Below, one piece after another: positions 1-7,684 of a stretch of 64,000 bases of DNA (position 1 is its first letter; the number at the start of each line of letters is the position of its first letter). This stretch comes from Streptomyces sp. TSRI0281. GTDB taxonomy: Bacteria > Actinomycetota > Actinomycetes > Streptomycetales > Streptomycetaceae. A program made the translations under genes and the position numbers. The stretch is taken from assembly GCF_001905125.1 (NCBI RefSeq), contig NZ_LWLE01000001.1:896880-960879 (forward strand), given 5' to 3'. The notes below the pieces were generated by a model, which was not told the DNA's origin, searched no databases, and worked only from the letters and a program-made list of their open reading frames with translations.

Positions 1-44
1 GGAACGTACTGCCCAGGACAGTAACGCCGGTCACACGGAAGTCA

Positions 45-944
45 ATGCTTGTAATGGAAATTCCAGAGAACGAGACCGGAGTGACGCGTCTCCGTGCCGC
101 GATTCGCGACCAATGGGAGGAACTGTCCGCTTCCGAGCGGGCGGTGGCGCAGTATCTGGTCAGCGCACCGGTGGAGCAACTGCTCTTCGCCAGCGCCCAG
201 GAGCTCGGCGCCGCCAGCTCCACCAGCAACGCCACCGTCGTCCGCGCGCTCCAGCGCCTCGGTTACGCCGGTCTGCCCGCGCTCAAGCGGGAGCTGGCCA
301 ACGACTTCACCTCGGCCGTCGCGCCCGAGGTGCGCCTCAAGCAGCGCATCGCGTACGTGGGCCAGGACCTGGACTCCATCTGGGCCGATGTCTTCGACGA
401 GGCCCATGAGCGCATCGACCACGCCCGGCGCCTCACCGAACCGGAGGCCCTGAGGCGTTCGGTGGCCGCGCTCGCCGAGGCGCACGAGGTGTTCTGCTAC
501 GGGATCGCCGCCTCCGAACCGGGCGCCCGTCACCTGGCGCTGGCGCTGGGCCGGATCGGCCGCCGGGCCCGCTTCGTCTCCGAGACGGGCTTCGCCCTCG
601 CGGACCAGCTGCTGGCGCTCGGCCAGGGCGACGCCGTGGTGATCTTCCAGCCGGGCCGCCGGCTGGTGGAGCTGGCCGTCATGATGGACCGCGCCCGCGC
701 GGTCGGCGCCAAGGTCGTCCTGGTGACGGACGAGCTGGGCGAGGCGTACGCGGACCGCGTCGAGGCCGTCCTGACCGCGCCGCACACCCCGACCGGGATC
801 ACGGCGGAGTCGCTGACGGGGCTGCTGGTCGCCGACGCGCTGCTGCTGGCGCTGGCCACCCTGGACGAGACCCGGGCGGTGGAGTCCTCGCACCAGCTGA
901 CGGCGCTGCGGGAGCAGTTGCTGGACCGGAAGCGGCGCGACTGA
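45..944 (+). CDS. MurR/RpiR-family transcriptional regulator
   Basis: Predicted cytoplasmic sugar-phosphate-responsive regulator of 299 aa. An N-terminal RpiR-type helix-turn-helix domain spans about residues 12-88 (SASERAVAQYL, then a recognition region with NATVVRALQRLG). A SIS sugar-isomerase fold follows at about 135-275. This two-domain order and length are normal for the family, which senses phosphosugars through SIS. The gene stands alone, followed by a MerR gene. The start is ambiguous: ATG at 45 or ATG at 54, because the GGAAG at 37-41 is too close to the first and far from the second. An 11-base palindrome (55-65) overlaps the start and may be an autoregulatory site. Family call is secure; the ligand is unknown. 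Confidence 0.85.
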   Translation: MLVMEIPENETGVTRLRAAIRDQWEELSASERAVAQYLVSAPVEQLLFASAQELGAASSTSNATVVRALQRLGYAGLPALKRELANDFTSAVAPEVRLKQRIAYVGQDLDSIWADVFDEAHERIDHARRLTEPEALRRSVAALAEAHEVFCYGIAASEPGARHLALALGRIGRRARFVSETGFALADQLLALGQGDAVVIFQPGRRLVELAVMMDRARAVGAKVVLVTDELGEAYADRVEAVLTAPHTPTGITAESLTGLLVADALLLALATLDETRAVESSHQLTALREQLLDRKRRD

Positions 945-1036
945 ACGCCTTCGCGGACGCCTGAACGCCTTCGCGATGCGGCGGCGCTCGCCCCCGCGGC
1001 GCGCCTGAACGCCCTCGCAGCGCGGCGCGGCGGCGC

Positions 1037-1067
1037 TTGACCTTGACACCGTGTGAAGCTGTGCAGT
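1037..1067 (+). promoter_or_regulatory. MerR-type promoter/operator
   Basis: Near-perfect inverted repeat CTTGACAC (1042-1049), one base, GTGTGAAG (1051-1058); seven of eight arm positions pair. A -35-like TTGACC lies at 1037-1042, with TGCAGT at 1062-1067 as a weak -10 about 19 bases away. A long spacer carrying a dyad is the classical MerR arrangement. It directly precedes the MerR gene, so autoregulation is the natural inference. Confidence 0.6.
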
Positions 1068-1077
1068 GGGAGCCATC

Positions 1078-1905
1078 ATGTTCACCATCGGAGACTTCGC
1101 CCGGTACGGGCGGGTGTCGGCCCGCATGTTGCGTCACTACGACGCCATCGGCCTGCTGCGCCCCGACCGCACCGACCCCGCCACCGGATACCGCTTCTAC
1201 GGCGCCGCCCAGCTCGCCCGCCTCAACCGCGTCATCGCACTCAAGGATCTCGGCTTCACGCTCCAGCAGGTGGGGGCCGTGCTCGACGAGCGGGTGGGGC
1301 CCGAGGAGTTGCGCGGGATGCTGCGGCTGCGGCGGGCGGAACTGGAGGCGGCCAGGTCGGCGGCCCAGGCGAGGCTGGCACAGGTCGAGGCGCGGCTCCG
1401 GTCGATCGAGAGCGAGGGGCACATGCCCACGGACGATGTCGTACTGAAGACCGTTCCCGCGGTACGGGTGGCGGAGCTGACCGGGACCGCGGCGAGTTAC
1501 GGGCCCGAGGACATCACCGAGGTGATCGTTCCGCTGTACGACCGGCTGTTCGGCCTGCTGGACACGGCGGGGCTCTCCCCGTCCGGTCCGGGCATCGCGT
1601 ACTACGAGGACGCCCCGTCCGGCGGCGGCGCGATCGCCGTGCACGCCGGGGTGACGGTCTCCGCCCCTGTGGGCCCGGTCGGGGCCACCGGGATCACGGT
1701 GGTGGAGCTGCCCGCGTTCGAGGCGGCGACGATCGTGCACCGGGGCCCGATGGACACCGTCCTGCCGACGGAACAGACGCTGGCCCGGTGGATCGACGCC
1801 GGTGGCTACCGGTCGGCGGGGTACGCCCGGGAGGTCAACCTGGAGTGCCCGGACGACCGGGAGAAGTGGGTGACGGAACTCCAGGAGCCGGTCACCGGGG
1901 CCTGA
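1078..1905 (+). CDS. MerR-family regulator with GyrI-like effector domain
   Basis: 275 aa. The N-terminal MerR winged helix is at about 1-70 (MFTIGDFARYGRVSARMLRH, a family hallmark). A dimerisation coiled coil covers about 75-113. A GyrI/AraC-effector-type small-molecule domain covers about 120-272. This is the BmrR/TipAL-like layout in which a bound drug or metabolite activates transcription. ATG 1078 was chosen over GTG 1066 because GGGAG at 1068-1072 is correctly spaced and family members begin MFTIG. A dyad upstream suggests autoregulation. A strong bidirectional hairpin separates it from the convergent amidohydrolase. Confidence 0.88.
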   Translation: MFTIGDFARYGRVSARMLRHYDAIGLLRPDRTDPATGYRFYGAAQLARLNRVIALKDLGFTLQQVGAVLDERVGPEELRGMLRLRRAELEAARSAAQARLAQVEARLRSIESEGHMPTDDVVLKTVPAVRVAELTGTAASYGPEDITEVIVPLYDRLFGLLDTAGLSPSGPGIAYYEDAPSGGGAIAVHAGVTVSAPVGPVGATGITVVELPAFEAATIVHRGPMDTVLPTEQTLARWIDAGGYRSAGYAREVNLECPDDREKWVTELQEPVTGA

Positions 1906-1910
1906 CACAC

Positions 1911-1951
1911 GGACCGGGAGTGAGGGGCCGCGTGCCCCTCACCCCCGGTCC
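1911..1951. terminator. Bidirectional hairpin terminator
   Basis: Inverted repeat with 18-base arms (1911-1928 and 1934-1951), 17 of 18 positions paired, and a 5-base loop CGCGT. It sits between the convergent MerR and amidohydrolase genes. There is no T-tract, which is usual for Streptomyces terminators. Confidence 0.75.
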
Positions 1952-1958
1952 GCCCGGT

Positions 1959-3179
1959 TCACTGCCCCGCCCACAGCCCCTCGTCCGTCAGCCCCAGCAG
2001 GTCGATCGCGTTCCGGCGCACGATCCGGTCCACGACCTCCGCGTCCAGGTGCCCCATCTGCTCCTCGCCGACCTCGCGGGAGCGGGGCCAGGTGGAGTCG
2101 GAGTGCGGGTAGTCGGTCTCGTACAGGACGTTTCCGACGCCGATCGCGTCGAGGTTCTTCAGCCCGAAGGCGTCGTCGAAGAAGCAGCCGTACACATGCT
2201 CCGTGAACAGCTCGGACGGCGGCCGGTGGACCTTGTCGGCGACGCCGCCCCAGCCGCGGTTCTCCTCCCAGACCACATCGGCGCGTTCGAGGATGTACGG
2301 AATCCAGCCGATCTGACCCTCCGCGTACATGATCCGCAGATTCGGGAAGCGCTCGAACTTTCCGCTCATCAGCCAGTCGACCATCGAGAAGCAGCAGTTG
2401 GCGAAGGTGATGGTGGAGCCGACGGCGGGCGGGGCGTCGGCCGAGGTGGACGGCATCTTCGAGGAGGAGCCGATGTGCATGGCGATCACCGTCCCCGTCT
2501 CGTCGCAGGCCCGCAGGAACGGATCCCATTCATCCGTATGTATGGACGGGAGCCCGAGATGCGGAGGTATCTCGGAGAATGCCACCGCGCGCACGCCCCG
2601 CGCCGCGTTGCGCCGGACCTCCTGTGCCGCCAGCTCCGCGTCCCAGAGCGGGACGAGGGTGAGCGGGATGAGCCGTCCCCGCGCCTCGGGACCGCACCAC
2701 TCCTCCACCATCCAGTCGTTGTACGCCCGGACTCCGAGCAGGCCCAGCTCGCGGTCCTTCGCTTCGGTGAACGTCTGCCCGCAGAACCGCGGGAAGGTCG
2801 GGAAGCACAGCGCGGACTGGACGTGGTTGACGTCCATGTCGGCGAGCCGGTCGGGCACCGAGTACGAACCCGGACGCATCTGCTCGTAGGTGATGACCTC
2901 CAGCCTGATCTCGTCCCTGTCGTAGCCGACGGCGGTGTCCAGCCGGGTGAGCGGCCGGTGCAGGTCCTCGTACACCCACCAGTCGCCGACCGGCCCTTCG
3001 TCACCCTTCGCCCCCATCACGGGCGCGAACCTGCCGCCCATGAAGGTCATTTCCTTGAGCGGCGCCCGGACGATCCGCGGACCGGTGTCCGCGTACTTGG
3101 ACGGGAGCCGGTCCCGCCAGACATGAGCGGGCTCCACCGTGTGGTCGTCCACCGAGATGATCTTCGGGAAGGTCTCCAT
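1959..3179 (-). CDS. Amidohydrolase (COG2159/ACMSD-like), paralogue A
   Basis: 406 aa metal-dependent hydrolase of the amidohydrolase_2 family. D11 and H13 in SVDDH give the N-terminal metal motif. H235 lies in MHIGSSS, and D356 in ETDYPH is the expected catalytic/metal Asp. The core WWVYEDL, CFPTFPRFCGQTF and RAYNDWMVEEWCG are shared almost word for word with the second amidohydrolase at 47-48 kb. Family members decarboxylate or hydrolyse small ring-derived acids; the substrate here is unknown. ATG 3179 (METFPKI) was preferred to an upstream GTG because it matches the paralogue's start. A CTGACG-N3-CGTCAG palindrome lies 22 bases upstream, linking the gene to the scattered regulon. It is divergent from afsR. 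Confidence 0.85.
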   Translation of the reverse strand: METFPKIISVDDHTVEPAHVWRDRLPSKYADTGPRIVRAPLKEMTFMGGRFAPVMGAKGDEGPVGDWWVYEDLHRPLTRLDTAVGYDRDEIRLEVITYEQMRPGSYSVPDRLADMDVNHVQSALCFPTFPRFCGQTFTEAKDRELGLLGVRAYNDWMVEEWCGPEARGRLIPLTLVPLWDAELAAQEVRRNAARGVRAVAFSEIPPHLGLPSIHTDEWDPFLRACDETGTVIAMHIGSSSKMPSTSADAPPAVGSTITFANCCFSMVDWLMSGKFERFPNLRIMYAEGQIGWIPYILERADVVWEENRGWGGVADKVHRPPSELFTEHVYGCFFDDAFGLKNLDAIGVGNVLYETDYPHSDSTWPRSREVGEEQMGHLDAEVVDRIVRRNAIDLLGLTDEGLWAGQ

Positions 3180-3200
3180 GCGTACCACGGTAGCGTTGAT

Positions 3201-3215
3201 CTGACGAACCGTCAG
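3201..3215. promoter_or_regulatory. Regulon operator A (CTGACGAACCGTCAG)
   Basis: Perfect 6-base arms with a 3-base spacer. It lies 22 bases upstream of amidohydrolase A and 226 bases upstream of afsR on the other strand. It is one of eleven copies in this window of CTGAYG-N3-CGTCAG, consistent with a TetR-family repressor site. Confidence 0.75.
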
Positions 3216-3440
3216 CTATCTGTTCGCGATCGGCACCCGGCTCGGTTCCCGAATCGTTGTCGAGGGCTTGTGCAGAGCGTCACCCACTGCTGACGAGTCG
3301 GCCTAAAACAAGGCAGACTGTTGAGCGCGATACCAGCGGTACGGAGCAATCCGGATGCCCGTCATACATCGGCACACAGGCAGGCATTCCGACACAGGCA
3401 CCAGAGCAGGACCGGCAGGCGAGCAGGACTGGGGGCATCA

Positions 3441-6398
3441 ATGGACCGTCACCACGGGCCACGCGTGCGCGTGCCGGAGCAGCGCGCTCCGGATGAACCG
3501 GCGGCCGGTGCCGCGCTGCGGTTCGCCGTGCTCGGGCCCGTACGCGCCTGGCGCGGTGGCGAGCTGCTGCCCTCCGGTTCACCGCAGCAGCGGGCCCTGC
3601 TGACCGCGCTGCTCCTGCGCGACGGGCGGACGGCCACCGCGGCCGAACTCATCGACGCGATCTGGGGCGAGGAGCCGCCCCAGCAGGCGCTGGCGGCGGT
3701 ACGGACGTACGCCTCCCGGCTGCGCAAGGCGCTCGGCCAGGACACGCTGGTCAGCGAGTCCGGCGGCTATGCGATCCGGACCCGGCGGGAGGCGCTGGAC
3801 GTCAGCCTCGCGCAGGAACTGGCCACCGAGGCGGAGAAGGTCCGCGCGGGCGGCGACCGCTGCCAGGCCCGCACCCTGATCAACAAGGCGCTGAGCCTCT
3901 GGGACGGCGAGGCGCTCGCCTCCGTGCCCGGTCCGTACGCGGAGAACCAGCGCACCCGGCTGGAGGAATGGCGCCTCCAGCTCACCGAGACCCGGCTCGA
4001 CCTGGACCTGGAGGTCGGCTGCCACGCGGAGGCCGTCTCCGAACTGACCGCGCTCACCGCCACGCACCCGCTGCGCGAGCGGCTGCGCGGACTGCTGATG
4101 ATCGCCCTGTACCGCAGCGGCCGCCAGGCCGAGGCCCTCGCGGTGTACACGGACACCCGCCGGCTGCTCGCCGACGAACTGGGTGTCGATCCACGCCCCG
4201 AACTGGCCCAGCTCCAGCGGCGCATCCTCCAGGCCGACGAGGAACTGGCCCGCCCGGCCGACGAACCGGCCCCGGTGTCCGCCACGCTCCGCCCCGCCCA
4301 GCTCCCGGCCACCGTCCCCGACTTCACCGGCCGCACCTCCTTCGTCGCGGAGCTGGGGGCCCGGCTCGCGACCGCCGAGGGCTCGGTCATGGCGGTGTCC
4401 GCGCTGGCCGGTATCGGGGGCGTCGGCAAGACGACCCTCGCCGTCCACGTCGCCCACCAGGCCCGTCCGCACTTCCCGGACGGCCAGCTGTACGTCGACC
4501 TCCAGGGCGCCGGATCCCGCGCGGCGGAACCCGAGACGGTGCTCGGCTCGTTCCTGCGCGCGCTCGGCACCGCCGACTCCGCCATCCCGGACACGCTGGC
4601 CGAACGGGCCGCCCTGTACCGCTCGGCCCTGGACGGCCGGCGCATCCTGGTCCTCCTGGACAACGCCCATGACGCGGCGCAGATCCGCCCTCTGCTCCCC
4701 GGCACGGCGGGCTGCGCGGCGCTGGTCACCAGCCGGGTCCGGATGGTCGACCTGGCCGGTGCGCACCTGGTGGACCTCGATGTGATGTCCCCCGAGGAAG
4801 CCCTCCAGCTCTTCACCCGGATCGTCGGCGAGGAGCGGGTCGGCGCGGAGCGCGAGGCAGCCCTGGACGTGGTGGCCGCCTGCGGCTTCCTGCCCCTGGC
4901 CATCCGCATCGCCGCCTCCCGGCTGGCCGCCCGCCGCACCTGGACCGTCTCCGTGCTCGCCGCCAAGCTCGCCGACGAACGCCGCCGCCTGGACGAACTC
5001 CAGGCGGGCGACCTCGCGGTCAAGGCCACTTTCGAGCTCGGCTACGGCCAGCTGGAGCCCGCCCAGGCCCACGCCTTCCGCCTCCTCGGCCTCGCCGACG
5101 GCCCGGACATCTCGCTGGCCGCCGCCGCCGCCCTGCTGAACCTGGAGCCGCACGCGGCGGAGGACCTGCTGGAGGCGCTGGTCGACACGAGCCTGCTGGA
5201 GTCGGCGGCGCCGGGACGCTACCGCTTCCACGACCTCGTACGCCTCTACGCGCGTGCCTGCGCGGAGCGCGACGAACAGCCGCCGCAGGAGAGGGAGAGG
5301 GCGCTGTCACGGCTGCTGGACTTCTACCTCGCCACGGCGGCCGGGGTGTACGCGCTGGAGCGGCCCGAGGACCGGCTGGTCGACCATCTGGAGCCGACGG
5401 TTCACGCGGGACTCACCTTCGCCGGCCGCCACTCGGCGCTCGACTGGCTCTACGCGGAGGCGACCAATCTGCTCGCCTGTGTGTGCCAGGCGTCCCGCCC
5501 CGCGACACTCCGCCGCGCCGTCGATCTCCTCTACGCCGCCCTCGACCTGGGCGAGTCCGGCGCGAACGCGAAGCAGTACGAGGCGGCAGCGCTGACCGTT
5601 CGCGAGGCGGCCCGCGAGTGCGGCGATCCGCGGGCGGAGGGCCGCGCCGTGATGTCCCTGGCCAACGCGCACCAGCTGGCCGGGCGGTTCGACCACGCGG
5701 ACCGCGAGGCCCAGGAGGCGATGCGGCTCGCGGACGCGGTCCAGGACCTGCTGCCCGCCAGCTGGGCGGCCAACGCCCGGGGGATCATCGCGCTCTACCA
5801 GAACCGGCACGCGGACGGCGAGGAGTTCCTGAGCCAGGCCATCGCGGCGTTCCGCAGCGACGGGAACCGTCCGGGCGAGGCCAGTGCCCTGTGCAACCTG
5901 TCCCGGATACATCTGGCCACCGGCCGGACGAAGAGCGCCATCACGCTGGCCCGGTCGGGCATAGAGATCTACGACTCCCTCGGCCACGCGCTGCGCGGGG
6001 CGAACGGCCGCTACGCCCTGGGGATGGCGCTGACCCAGAGCGGACAGTTCGCCGCGGCGACCGCCCAGCTGACGGAGGCACTGGAGATCTTCCGCGACAG
6101 CCGTCAGCGGCTGTGGGAGGGCATGGCGATGTTCCGGCTGGCGGAGGTGGACATCGCGTCCGGCCGCCCCGCACAGGCCGCCCAGTACTCCGAACTCGCG
6201 CTGACCGTCCTGCGGGGCATCGGTGGCGAATGGCGGCGGGGAAACGTCCTGACCGTCCTCGGGCGCGCACTGTCCGGAATCGGGCAGACCGGCCGCGCCC
6301 AGGTCTGCTGGCACGAGGCGCTCACCATCTACGAGGAGCTCGGTTCGCCGGAGGCCGACGAGGTCCGGTCGCTGCTGGCGCCGGCCTCCGCGTCCTGA
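3441..6398 (+). CDS. afsR: AfsR, SARP-type global regulator with NB-ARC and TPR domains
   Basis: 985 aa cytoplasmic transcription factor, close to the 993 aa of S. coelicolor AfsR. An OmpR-like winged helix lies at about 28-115 (LRFAVLGPVRAW). The bacterial transcriptional activation domain follows at about 120-270. An NTPase domain carries the P-loop GIGGVGKTT at 324-332 and the Walker B-like RILVLLDNA. C-terminal TPR repeats run from about 650 to the end. Known role: phosphorylated by AfsK and other kinases, it activates afsS. ATG 3441 starts MDRHHGPRVRVPEQR, matching known AfsR N-termini. afsS follows immediately with an SARP/PhoP-type site between. The flanking operator A belongs to another regulon and probably serves the divergent amidohydrolase. 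Confidence 0.95.
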   Translation: MDRHHGPRVRVPEQRAPDEPAAGAALRFAVLGPVRAWRGGELLPSGSPQQRALLTALLLRDGRTATAAELIDAIWGEEPPQQALAAVRTYASRLRKALGQDTLVSESGGYAIRTRREALDVSLAQELATEAEKVRAGGDRCQARTLINKALSLWDGEALASVPGPYAENQRTRLEEWRLQLTETRLDLDLEVGCHAEAVSELTALTATHPLRERLRGLLMIALYRSGRQAEALAVYTDTRRLLADELGVDPRPELAQLQRRILQADEELARPADEPAPVSATLRPAQLPATVPDFTGRTSFVAELGARLATAEGSVMAVSALAGIGGVGKTTLAVHVAHQARPHFPDGQLYVDLQGAGSRAAEPETVLGSFLRALGTADSAIPDTLAERAALYRSALDGRRILVLLDNAHDAAQIRPLLPGTAGCAALVTSRVRMVDLAGAHLVDLDVMSPEEALQLFTRIVGEERVGAEREAALDVVAACGFLPLAIRIAASRLAARRTWTVSVLAAKLADERRRLDELQAGDLAVKATFELGYGQLEPAQAHAFRLLGLADGPDISLAAAAALLNLEPHAAEDLLEALVDTSLLESAAPGRYRFHDLVRLYARACAERDEQPPQERERALSRLLDFYLATAAGVYALERPEDRLVDHLEPTVHAGLTFAGRHSALDWLYAEATNLLACVCQASRPATLRRAVDLLYAALDLGESGANAKQYEAAALTVREAARECGDPRAEGRAVMSLANAHQLAGRFDHADREAQEAMRLADAVQDLLPASWAANARGIIALYQNRHADGEEFLSQAIAAFRSDGNRPGEASALCNLSRIHLATGRTKSAITLARSGIEIYDSLGHALRGANGRYALGMALTQSGQFAAATAQLTEALEIFRDSRQRLWEGMAMFRLAEVDIASGRPAQAAQYSELALTVLRGIGGEWRRGNVLTVLGRALSGIGQTGRAQVCWHEALTIYEELGSPEADEVRSLLAPASAS

Positions 6399-6410
6399 CA
6401 AACGCGGGCG

Positions 6411-6442
6411 TTCATCGTTCGTTTATCGCCGCCCGGCATTCT
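6411..6442 (+). promoter_or_regulatory. AfsR/PhoP direct-repeat box and afsS promoter
   Basis: Two heptamers, TTCATCG (6411-6417) and TTTATCG (6422-6428), repeat with an 11-base period just after afsR. CATTCT at 6437-6442 is a plausible -10, eight bases after the second heptamer, the spacing SARPs use. The same sequence reads as two 11-base PHO-box units (GTTCATCGTTC, GTTTATCGCCG). Competition between AfsR and PhoP at the afsS promoter is established in S. coelicolor; here it is inferred. Confidence 0.75.
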
Positions 6443-6514
6443 CGTACCTGTCGATCCGTCGCGTCGGGGGGCAGACGGGGCGACAGTGGCCACCCACTAA
6501 GGTGAGCGGCCCGA

Positions 6515-6560
6515 TGAGGCCCGTCCGGCAGTCCACGGGGGAACAGCCGGACGGGCCTCA
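6515..6560 (+). other. Perfect 15-bp hairpin in the afsS leader
   Basis: TGAGGCCCGTCCGGC (6515-6529) pairs perfectly with 6546-6560 across a 16-base loop. It lies downstream of the AfsR/PhoP box and 27 bases before the afsS ribosome site (AAGGAG, 6588-6593), so it would be transcribed in the afsS leader. It could terminate, attenuate or stabilise the message. There is no T-run and no obvious alternative fold. Confidence 0.8.
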
Positions 6561-6602
6561 CCAACCCATAGCGCACAGCGCGGAGAGAAGGAGTTGACCA
6601 TC

Positions 6603-6767
6603 ATGGCCGACGCCAAGAAGCAGGACCCGATCTTCAAGCCTGCGGACCAGCACGCCACCGGTGAGCCCAAGACGCCGATCACGACGCAGGACCAGCACGC
6701 GACGGGCGAAGAGATCACCACGCTGGACCAGCACGCCACGTCGGAGCCGTTCAAGCCGGCCAAGTAG
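6603..6767 (+). CDS. afsS: AfsS, small sigma-like activator of secondary metabolism
   Basis: 54 aa acidic, repetitive protein beginning MADAKKQDP. It holds three copies of a DQHATGE/SE-type repeat (ADQHATGEP, QDQHATGEE, LDQHATSEP), the hallmark of AfsS, which is 63 aa with three repeats in S. coelicolor. It is the transcriptional target of AfsR and stimulates antibiotic production by an unresolved mechanism. The ribosome site AAGGAG sits nine bases before the ATG. It directly follows afsR as in other Streptomyces, with a long leader carrying a strong hairpin. Confidence 0.93.
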   Translation: MADAKKQDPIFKPADQHATGEPKTPITTQDQHATGEEITTLDQHATSEPFKPAK

Positions 6768-6902
6768 AACTTTCTGCCCACGGGGACGGGGGAGTGGCCG
6801 CGGCGGCGCGGAGGGGGAGCCGTCGCGGCCACTGCATGTCCGCGTACGGGCGGTGTCGGGGCCCGAGCACCCGTTCCGTGGCTCGGACCCGTTCCGTGCG
6901 TG

Positions 6903-7298
6903 CTACAGCCCCCGGACCAGGAACCGCCCCCCGCACAGCTTCCCCATGTCGTCCTCGTCCGAGGTGAACACCACGGTCCGTCCGGGCTGACGCCCCGCGA
7001 TCACGGCGAGCGCCGCGTCGACGGCGTACTCGCGGCCGTGCAGACCGGCCTCCCGCAGCAGCCCGATCGCCTCGTCCGCGACATCCTTGGTGACCGGTTC
7101 GACGACGACGCCGGACATCGCCCACTCCTGGACGGGTCGCCGGATCTTGCTGTGATGCGCCTCGATCAACGTCATCGAGCTGGTGAGCACCCGGATGCCC
7201 CTGCTGTGGGCGTCCTTGAGACGGGCCTTCATCGCGGGGTTTCCGAGCGCCGTCAGGGAAAGGGCCTCACAGTCCAGTACGTAGGAGAGATCCGGCAT
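6903..7298 (-). CDS. PIN-domain ribonuclease toxin (VapC-like)
   Basis: 131 aa PIN-domain protein. Conserved acidic residues are visible: D9 in YVLDCEAL, E46 in LIEAHH, D94 in YAVDAALAV, and the SDEDD cluster at 113-117. These would bind the metal used to cleave RNA. It is the downstream partner of a ribbon-helix-helix protein, with a TGATG stop/start overlap, the usual translational coupling of a type II toxin-antitoxin pair. It lies between afsS and the acyl-CoA ligase. RNA target unknown. Confidence 0.8.
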   Translation of the reverse strand: MPDLSYVLDCEALSLTALGNPAMKARLKDAHSRGIRVLTSSMTLIEAHHSKIRRPVQEWAMSGVVVEPVTKDVADEAIGLLREAGLHGREYAVDAALAVIAGRQPGRTVVFTSDEDDMGKLCGGRFLVRGL

Positions 7299-7576
7299 CA
7301 GGCGGCCTCGTTCCGGTGCGGCTCCGCACCGCCCTCCCGCTCATCGAACAACCGTTCGATCTCGCGGCGCTCGGCCTCGGCCTCGGCCAGATCGACGTCC
7401 GCCACGGGCCCGTACTCGCCTTCCATCCGCTCCACGAGCTCCCCCAGGCGGTCGTGCTCACGCTGGCGCTCCACGGCGCGAGTGACATAGGCGCTGAACG
7501 CGCCGGGGCCCACCTCGCCACGAATCTCCTCCGCGAGCTCCTCCGGGAGAGTAACCGTGTACTTCTTGGTTGCCAT
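7298..7576 (-). CDS. Ribbon-helix-helix antitoxin (VapB/CopG-like)
   Basis: 92 aa. The N-terminus MATKKYTVTLPEELAEEIRG fits a ribbon-helix-helix DNA-binding strand and helix. The acidic, Glu-rich C-terminal half would wrap the toxin. It is coupled to the PIN toxin by a one-base stop/start overlap. ATG 7576 was chosen over an ATG four codons upstream because the beta-strand then begins at the N-terminus, as is usual. Such antitoxins repress their own operon; no clear operator palindrome was found. Confidence 0.75.
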   Translation of the reverse strand: MATKKYTVTLPEELAEEIRGEVGPGAFSAYVTRAVERQREHDRLGELVERMEGEYGPVADVDLAEAEAERREIERLFDEREGGAEPHRNEAA

Positions 7577-7684
7577 ACCATCGACCATGCCGTCCGGCCG
7601 GTGGCCGCGTCACCCGATTCATCCGGGTGACGGAACGGCCGCCGGGCCGTCTCACCGCACAGACAGCGGCGCGGACCGCGAGCC

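Noticed and set aside
3290..3304. Extra regulon operator upstream of afsR (CTGACGAGTCGGCCT)
   Set aside because: Only 9 of 12 conserved positions match, with a broken right arm; a chance half site is likely.
3441..6767. Pathway-specific antibiotic cluster around AfsR
   Set aside because: The SARP gene is the global regulator afsR with afsS and afsK; no biosynthetic enzymes (PKS, NRPS, terpene cyclase) occur in the window.
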